Positions 6,507 to 10,597 of a stretch of DNA of 10,597 nt are shown piece after piece. Source of the stretch: Anaerolineae bacterium (GTDB lineage: Bacteria; Chloroflexota; Anaerolineae; Anaerolineales; UBA11858); NCBI GenBank assembly GCA_003694235.1, contig RFKO01000011.1, positions 1 to 10,597 on the forward strand, read 5' to 3'. The notes beneath the pieces were generated by a model. The model did not search any database. It had not been told where the DNA came from and was given only the letters and a program-made list of their open reading frames with translations. The position numbers were made by a program, and so were the translations under genes. Each line of letters opens with the position of its first letter. Positions within the stretch are counted from its first letter, which is position 1.

Positions 6507-6592
6507 TTGCATTGGTTGCATTGGTTGCATCGGTTGCATCGCTGAACTGATGACCAATGCACTGATGAACCAATGAACTAAGGAACTAAGGA
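6507..6592 (+). repeat. Nonamer array plus inverted octamer array leading into a Shine-Dalgarno
   Basis: Four 9-bp units (TTGCATTGG twice, TTGCATCGG, TTGCATCGC; 6507-6542) are followed by six 8-bp units (AACTGATG, ACCAATGC, ACTGATGA, ACCAATGA, ACTAAGGA, ACTAAGGA; 6545-6592). CCAATGCA at 6554-6561 is the exact complement of TGCATTGG in the left array, so the halves can pair. The last octamer carries TAAGGA, the Shine-Dalgarno of the carbamate kinase, 6 bases before its ATG. Confidence 0.88.
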
Positions 6593-6598
6593 ATAAAT

Positions 6599-7555
6599 AT
6601 GAGCGAACGCAAAATCGCCGTCATTGCCATTGGCGGCAATTCTCTGATCAAGGACAAACAACACGTCAGCGTGGAAGATCAGTATAAAGCGGCTGGCGAA
6701 ACGGCGTACTACATCGCCGATCTGATCGAAGATGGCTGGACGGTTGCCATCGGTCACGGAAACGGCCCGCAGGTCGGCTTCATCCTGCGCCGTTCGGAGA
6801 TCGCGGCCAAAGTAGCCGGCATGCACGAAGTGCCGCTGGAGGTCTGCGGGGCGGATACGCAGGGCGCCATTGGCTACGCCATCCAGCAGAACCTCAAGAA
6901 CGAACTCACCCGTCGCGGCATCTCCAGGCCGGTGGCTACCGTGGTCACCCAGGTGGCGGTGGATAAAGACGACCCCGCTTTTCAGAACCCCACCAAGCCG
7001 ATCGGTGGCTTCATGGAAGAAGCCGAGGCCAGGAAGCGGGCTGAGGAAGACGGCTGGGTGGTGGTAGAGGACGCCGGGCGCGGCTGGCGACGGGTGGTGC
7101 CCTCCCCGTTGCCCAAAGAGATCGTTGAGTTTGATGCCGTCAAAACCCTGATCGACGCCGGCGTCACCACGGTGACGGTCGGCGGGGGCGGCATCCCGGT
7201 GATCAAGAAAGAGGATGGCACCTACCAGGGCGTGGCCGCGGTGATTGATAAGGACTTTGCCTCCAGTCTGCTGGCGCAGATGCTCAAGGCCGATATCTTC
7301 ATCATCTCTACCGCCGTCGAGAAGGTGGCGCTCAACTTCGGCAAACCCGACCAGAAGTGGTTGGATAAGATGACCCTGGCTGAGGCCAAACAGTATCTGG
7401 CCGAGGGCACGCACTTTGCCAAAGGCTCGATGGCCCCCAAGATACAGGCCGTGATCTGGTTCCTGGAGGCCGGCGGCAAACAGGCTTTGATCACCAACCC
7501 GGAGAATATCGGCCGGGCGTTGAAAGGCGAGACCGGCACACTGATCGTGCCTTGA
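6599..7555 (+). CDS. arcC: Carbamate kinase
   Basis: This 318-residue protein has the normal length of carbamate kinase (EC 2.7.2.2), which transfers phosphate from carbamoyl phosphate to ADP, giving ATP, CO2 and ammonia. Motifs in order are AIGGNSLI at 10-17, GHGNGPQVG at 52-60, DTQGAIGY at 86-93, NPTKPIGGF at 130-138, RRVVPSPLP at 164-172 and VGGGGIPVI at 194-202. The downstream VIDKDFASSLLAQMLKADIFIISTAVEKV block is also typical of the amino acid kinase fold. TAAGGA 6 bases before the ATG, inside the repeat array, supports the start. Following YgeW, it would harvest energy from the carbamoyl phosphate released there. YqeA is the E. coli equivalent in the same neighbourhood, so yqeA is an equally fair name. 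An intrinsic terminator follows within 10 bases, ending the unit. Confidence 0.95.
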   Translation: MSERKIAVIAIGGNSLIKDKQHVSVEDQYKAAGETAYYIADLIEDGWTVAIGHGNGPQVGFILRRSEIAAKVAGMHEVPLEVCGADTQGAIGYAIQQNLKNELTRRGISRPVATVVTQVAVDKDDPAFQNPTKPIGGFMEEAEARKRAEEDGWVVVEDAGRGWRRVVPSPLPKEIVEFDAVKTLIDAGVTTVTVGGGGIPVIKKEDGTYQGVAAVIDKDFASSLLAQMLKADIFIISTAVEKVALNFGKPDQKWLDKMTLAEAKQYLAEGTHFAKGSMAPKIQAVIWFLEAGGKQALITNPENIGRALKGETGTLIVP

Positions 7556-7563
7556 GGTACAAT

Positions 7564-7599
7564 AAAAGGCGGTTGCCGCTCCGGGCGGCGACCGCTTTT
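7564..7599 (+). terminator. Rho-independent terminator after carbamate kinase
   Basis: GCGGTTGCCGC (7569-7579) pairs with GCGGCGACCGC (7585-7595) as an 11-bp stem with one G-U pair and a 5-base loop. It is followed by TTTT (7596-7599), with a matching AAAA on the left (7564-7567). It ends the purine/carbamoyl unit and separates it from the transporter genes. The symmetric A/T tracts mean it could also work on the other strand. Confidence 0.9.
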
Positions 7600-7721
7600 C
7601 GCAATGCACTGCCGATGTTGTCGTGTAGTCAGAAAGGAGGTGTCTGGCGAAACAGAAGATCAAAGGTTCTTTCTCAATCGGTGGATCGGTAGTTTGATAC
7701 GATAAATGGAGGAGTATCACC
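7600..7721 (+). other. Leader region of the transporter genes
   Basis: This 122-base stretch should hold the transporter promoter, but I see no convincing -35/-10 pair. It contains a near-perfect anti-16S match, AAAGGAGGTG (7633-7642), with no usable start codon behind it. It also holds a tandem octamer pair, ATCGGTGG/ATCGGTAG (7677-7692), and the real Shine-Dalgarno GGAGGAG (7708-7714), 7 bases before ATG 7722. I do not recognise a known riboswitch. Confidence 0.5.
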
Positions 7722-9023
7722 ATGAAGAAGAAGGTTTTCTGGCTGCTCAGTTTGTTGCTGATCGCCTCACTGGTGCTGGCTGCCTGCGCTCCGAAGACCA
7801 CGCCTGCTGGGGGCGAGGAGGGAGCAGCGGAAGGCGCTGCAGAAGGCGCCGCGGAAGGCGGAGAAGCCGCCGGTGGGGGTGAAGCGGCAGGGGCTGGCGA
7901 AGAAGTCGCCGGTTTCCAGATCCCTGCCATCGAAGAGGGCAAATTCAACGTTGCCATGGTGTTGATTGGCCCCCACGATGACGGCGGCTGGTCGCAGGCG
8001 CACTACGAAGGTCTGCTCTATGTGGAGCAGAACGTTCCTAACGTGCATGTCGCCTATATCGAGAACGTACCTGAAGGCGCTGATTCGGAACAGATCTTTC
8101 GCAGCCTTTCACGCAAGGGCTTCGACCTGATCTTCGGTACATCCTTTGGCTACATGGACCCGATGGAGACGGTCGCCAGCGAGTTCCCTGATGTTACTTA
8201 CATCCACATCAGCGGCTTCAAGTCCAATGGCGAGAACTTTGGCAACCTGTTCGGCGCCATGGAGGTCATGAAGTACTTCGCCGGTATGCTGGCGGGCGCC
8301 CGCGCTCAGATGGACGGCAACCCCAAGATCGGCTATATGGCTACCTTCCCCATCCCTGAGGAAATCCGCCTGGGGAATGCCATCGCTCTGGGTATGCGTC
8401 GCACCTGCCCTGAGTGCACCATGGACGTGCGCTGGATCAACACCTGGCACGATCCCATCATCGAAAAAGAAGCCGCCGCTTCGCTCTTCGACGCCGGGGC
8501 GCAGGTGGTCTTCACCGGGGCCGACACCCCCGCCGTGGCCGATGTGGCTCAGGAAAAGGGCAAATGGGGCGTGACCTACGACTGGTACGGCTCCTGCAAG
8601 GTGGATGCCTGCCTCACTGCTCCGTACTGGAACTGGGGCCCGGTCTACGCCAAGATCACCCAGGGCGTGATTGACGGCACCTACACCCCTGGTTGGGACT
8701 ACTTCGACGCCGACTCCGGCGGTCTGGGCCTGGTCGGTTTCATGGAAGGCGATACTTTGACGAAAGGCGAGGCAGAACTGCCGCAGGAAGTGCTTGACGA
8801 GGTGCAGAACCTGGTCAATCAGGCGCTGGCCGGCGAGTTCAATCGCTTTGATGTCTTCAAAGGCCCGATTTACGACAATCAGGGCAACCTGGTGCTGGCC
8901 GAAGGGCAGTCGCTTGAACAGCTTGACCTCGACCAGTTCAAGGAATGGAATCCTGATGTGAAGATCGGTATGTACTGGTGGGCGGAGGGCATCACTGCCG
9001 AACTGCCCAGCCTGGATAACTGA
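7722..9023 (+). CDS. BMP-family solute-binding lipoprotein (probable purine/nucleoside ABC transporter)
   Basis: The protein has 433 residues. A lipoprotein signal peptide is clear: MKKK, a hydrophobic stretch, and the lipobox LAAC with lipidated C22. Residues 30-64 form a flexible Gly/Ala/Glu linker containing three AAEG repeats. From about 74 a BMP (PF02608) domain begins with FNVAMVLIGPHDDGGWSQAHYEG, and later shows FRSLSRKGFDLIFGTSFGYMD, WHDPIIEKEAAASLFDAGAQVVFTGADTPAV and YWNWGPVYAKI. BMP-family proteins such as PnrA and the B. subtilis guanosine-uptake protein bind nucleosides; others bind different ligands. The neighbouring purine genes support purine or nucleoside uptake. Four cysteines (229, 232, 292, 297), two of them in a CPEC motif, lie in the exported domain and could form disulfides. 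The ATG is supported by GGAGGAG at 7 bases. It is followed by its ATPase across a hairpin-rich spacer. Confidence 0.92.
   Translation: MKKKVFWLLSLLLIASLVLAACAPKTTPAGGEEGAAEGAAEGAAEGGEAAGGGEAAGAGEEVAGFQIPAIEEGKFNVAMVLIGPHDDGGWSQAHYEGLLYVEQNVPNVHVAYIENVPEGADSEQIFRSLSRKGFDLIFGTSFGYMDPMETVASEFPDVTYIHISGFKSNGENFGNLFGAMEVMKYFAGMLAGARAQMDGNPKIGYMATFPIPEEIRLGNAIALGMRRTCPECTMDVRWINTWHDPIIEKEAAASLFDAGAQVVFTGADTPAVADVAQEKGKWGVTYDWYGSCKVDACLTAPYWNWGPVYAKITQGVIDGTYTPGWDYFDADSGGLGLVGFMEGDTLTKGEAELPQEVLDEVQNLVNQALAGEFNRFDVFKGPIYDNQGNLVLAEGQSLEQLDLDQFKEWNPDVKIGMYWWAEGITAELPSLDN
7824..7859 (+). repeat. In-frame 12-bp repeat encoding three AAEG units
   Basis: Three 12-bp units (GCAGCGGAAGGC, GCTGCAGAAGGC, GCCGCGGAAGGC) encode Ala-Ala-Glu-Gly three times in the linker behind the lipobox. 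The unit length is a multiple of three, so copy-number changes would lengthen or shorten the tether without breaking the frame. Confidence 0.85.
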
Positions 9024-9030
9024 CGCAATG

Positions 9031-9111
9031 GCAGGGATCAGGCGATTGGGGGGTGGGGCACAGGAAACCCCTACCTCTAATCCCTGATCCCTGCTCCCTA
9101 ATCCATGATCA
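9031..9111 (+). repeat. Inverted repeat and heptamer array between binding protein and ATPase genes
   Basis: GCAGGGATCAGG (9031-9042) and CCTGATCCCTGC (9083-9094) are perfect 12-bp complements separated by 40 bases. Inner G-rich (9048-9058) and CCCCT/ACC (9067-9075) tracts could extend the stem. The right arm is part of a heptamer array: CTAATCC, CTGATCC, CTGCTCC, CTAATCC, ATGATCA (9077-9111). There is no T tract, so this is less a classic terminator than an mRNA-stabilising or attenuating hairpin, which is common after solute-binding protein genes. The rest of the 146-base spacer holds only AAGGA (9159-9163) before the ATPase start. Confidence 0.75.
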
Positions 9112-9169
9112 CAGATACCGGGTCCCTGCTTCCCTGGTTTCCCCACCTGTAAATTGACAAGGATATCTT

Positions 9170-10597
9170 ATGGCGACAGAGCAGGACAACCACGAAAACG
9201 TGATTGAAATGCGGGGAATTGTCAAACGCTTCCCCGGCGTGTTGGCAAACGACCATGTGGATTTCACCCTGCGGCGCGGGGAAATCCACGCCTTGCTGGG
9301 TGAAAACGGTGCTGGTAAAAGCACGTTGATGAACGTGCTCGCCGGCCTGTACCGCCCCGATGGGGGTAGCATTCTGGTGAACGGCCAGCCGGTGAACTTC
9401 CGCTCGCCGCGCGACGCCATCAAAGCAGGCATTGGCATGATTCACCAGCACTTCATGCTGGTGCCTTCCCAAACCGTCACGGAGAATATTTTGCTGGGGC
9501 TGGATGAGCCGCGTTTCCGCATGCGTCTCTCAGAATACGACGAAATTATCGCCGACCTGGGCCGGCGGTTTGGCATGCAGGTGGACCCCAAAGCGCACAT
9601 CTGGCAACTCTCCGTGGGCGAGCAGCAGCGGGTTGAGATCCTCAAAATGCTGTACCGCGGCGCCGAAGTGTTGATTATGGATGAGCCCACTGCGGTTCTG
9701 GCCCCCCAGGAAATCGAGGGGTTGTTTGAAACCCTGCGGGCGATGACACGGGAGGGCAAATCCATTATCTTCATCAGCCATAAGCTGAAGGAGGTCACCG
9801 CCATCGCCGACCGGGTGACCGTGCTGCGCCGCGGTAAAGTCACCGCTGCCGGGGTTGAGACTGCTCAAATCACACGACAGGAACTGGCGCGACTGATGGT
9901 GGGGCGCGAGGTGATTTTCAACCTGGAGAAAAAAGAACAGGAACCGGGCGAGGTTGTGCTGTCGGTGGAAGATATCTACTGTCTGAACGATAAAGGGCTT
10001 CCCGCGCTGCGCGGCGTCTCGCTGAATGTGCGCGCCGGGGAGATCGTTGGACTGGCGGGCGTGGCAGGCAATGGTCAGCGCGAATTGGCGCAGGTGATCG
10101 CCGGGCTGCGCCGCCCCACGCAGGGGCAGGTGTACCTCAACGGTGTGCCCATCACCGATCTCAATGTGCGCAAGCGCATTCGCCAGGGACTGGGTTACAT
10201 CCCCGAAGACCGCACCCATGTGGGTACTGCACCCAACCTGAGTGTGACCGATAACGTGATCATGAAAAAATACCGCCGTCCCCCAATCGCCCGCGGCTGG
10301 ATGGTGGATATGAACGCCGCCACCGAATTCGCTGAACAACTCAAAGAAGGGTACGACATCATGGTGCCTACGGTGGAAACGCCGGTGCGCCTGCTCTCCG
10401 GCGGCAATTTACAACGCGTCATTCTGGCGCGCGAAATCTCCGGGCAACCGAGATTTTTGCTGGCCATGCAACCCACCCGCGGGCTGGATGTCGGCGCTAT
10501 TGAGGGCGTTCAGCGTCTGTTGTTGGCACAGCGCGAGGCAGGCGCCGCCATTCTGCTGGTCTCCGAAGAATTGGAAGAATTGCTTGCCCTCAGCGAC
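9170..10597 (+). CDS. ABC transporter ATPase of BMP/sugar type, two nucleotide-binding domains (3' end missing)
   Basis: The first 476 residues are present; relatives have about 500-520, so only a short tail is missing. Domain 1 has Walker A GENGAGKST at 44-52, signature LSVGEQQRVEI from 147, Walker B VLIMDEPT near 167-174 and H-loop ISHK around 202-205. Domain 2 has a degenerate Walker A, GVAGNGQR at 297-304, without the usual GKS/T. It also has LSGGN at 409-413 and LLAMQPTRGLD near 430-440, where Q434 takes the place of the catalytic glutamate. This asymmetry is normal for the RbsA/YufO/NupO branch, so it is not damage. LSVGEQQRVEI is typical of ATPases that work with BMP binding proteins. 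It would power uptake through two permeases expected just downstream. AAGGA 6 bases before ATG 9170 supports the start. Confidence 0.93.
   Translation, partial: MATEQDNHENVIEMRGIVKRFPGVLANDHVDFTLRRGEIHALLGENGAGKSTLMNVLAGLYRPDGGSILVNGQPVNFRSPRDAIKAGIGMIHQHFMLVPSQTVTENILLGLDEPRFRMRLSEYDEIIADLGRRFGMQVDPKAHIWQLSVGEQQRVEILKMLYRGAEVLIMDEPTAVLAPQEIEGLFETLRAMTREGKSIIFISHKLKEVTAIADRVTVLRRGKVTAAGVETAQITRQELARLMVGREVIFNLEKKEQEPGEVVLSVEDIYCLNDKGLPALRGVSLNVRAGEIVGLAGVAGNGQRELAQVIAGLRRPTQGQVYLNGVPITDLNVRKRIRQGLGYIPEDRTHVGTAPNLSVTDNVIMKKYRRPPIARGWMVDMNAATEFAEQLKEGYDIMVPTVETPVRLLSGGNLQRVILAREISGQPRFLLAMQPTRGLDVGAIEGVQRLLLAQREAGAAILLVSEELEELLALSD

Noticed and set aside
7558..7563. TACAAT as a -10 box
   Set aside because: No matching -35 box, and transcription from it would begin within the terminator stem.
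7640..7705. Small GTG-started leader peptide behind the orphan Shine-Dalgarno
   Set aside because: The GTG overlaps the Shine-Dalgarno itself, so spacing is impossible for normal initiation.
9154..9159. TTGACA as a -35 promoter box before the ATPase
   Set aside because: No -10 element at the right distance, and it lies only 10 bases before the start codon.

Overview
This window looks like a stretch of a GC-rich anaerobic bacterial chromosome, most plausibly Chloroflexota of the Anaerolineae type. That placement is inferred from three things: the Gly/Ala/Glu-rich linker behind the lipobox of the transport lipoprotein, the abundance of short intergenic tandem repeats, and the gene set. It was not derived from a marker gene. 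All convincing genes lie on the + strand.

Layout. 1-255: 3' end of an amidohydrolase, best matched to 8-oxoguanine deaminase. 282-1177: an overlapping pair that looks like a toxin-antitoxin module (DUF6922-type partner plus AbiEii-type nucleotidyltransferase), lodged between two purine deaminase genes. 1194-2981: adenine deaminase. 3068-3784: GntR/UTRA regulator, whose stop overlaps the start of a YgeY-type M20 hydrolase (3784-4989). 5077-5452: four-helix-bundle (23S rRNA IVS family) gene broken by an extra A in an A7 run. 5513-6502: YgeW-type knotted carbamoyltransferase. 6599-7555: carbamate kinase, followed by a good intrinsic terminator (7564-7599). 7722-9023: BMP-family solute-binding lipoprotein. 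9170-10597 (cut by the window end): its double-domain ABC ATPase.

How they fit together. Purine bases or nucleosides would enter through the BMP-type ABC transporter and be deaminated by the 8-oxoguanine and adenine deaminases. After ring opening (genes not in this window), YgeY and YgeW would act on late ureido/carbamoyl intermediates, and carbamate kinase would convert the released carbamoyl phosphate to ATP. YgeY, YgeW and a carbamate kinase are the same trio found in the E. coli ygeW-ygeX-ygeY-hyuA-ygfK-ssnA-yqeA region and in gut-bacterial clusters linked to anaerobic purine/urate breakdown. The GntR regulator is the obvious candidate local controller.

The most unusual feature is the intergenic DNA. 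Nearly every spacer is built from 7-9 nt tandem units, with a different unit in each spacer. Some arrays have an inverted partner array that could fold into a long hairpin. In front of three genes (four-helix-bundle, ygeW, carbamate kinase) a run of about six octamers leads straight into the Shine-Dalgarno sequence. The units carry TAA or TGA, and because 7 and 8 are not multiples of 3 the arrays close all three forward frames. Some arrays also supply the last codons and stop codon of the upstream gene.
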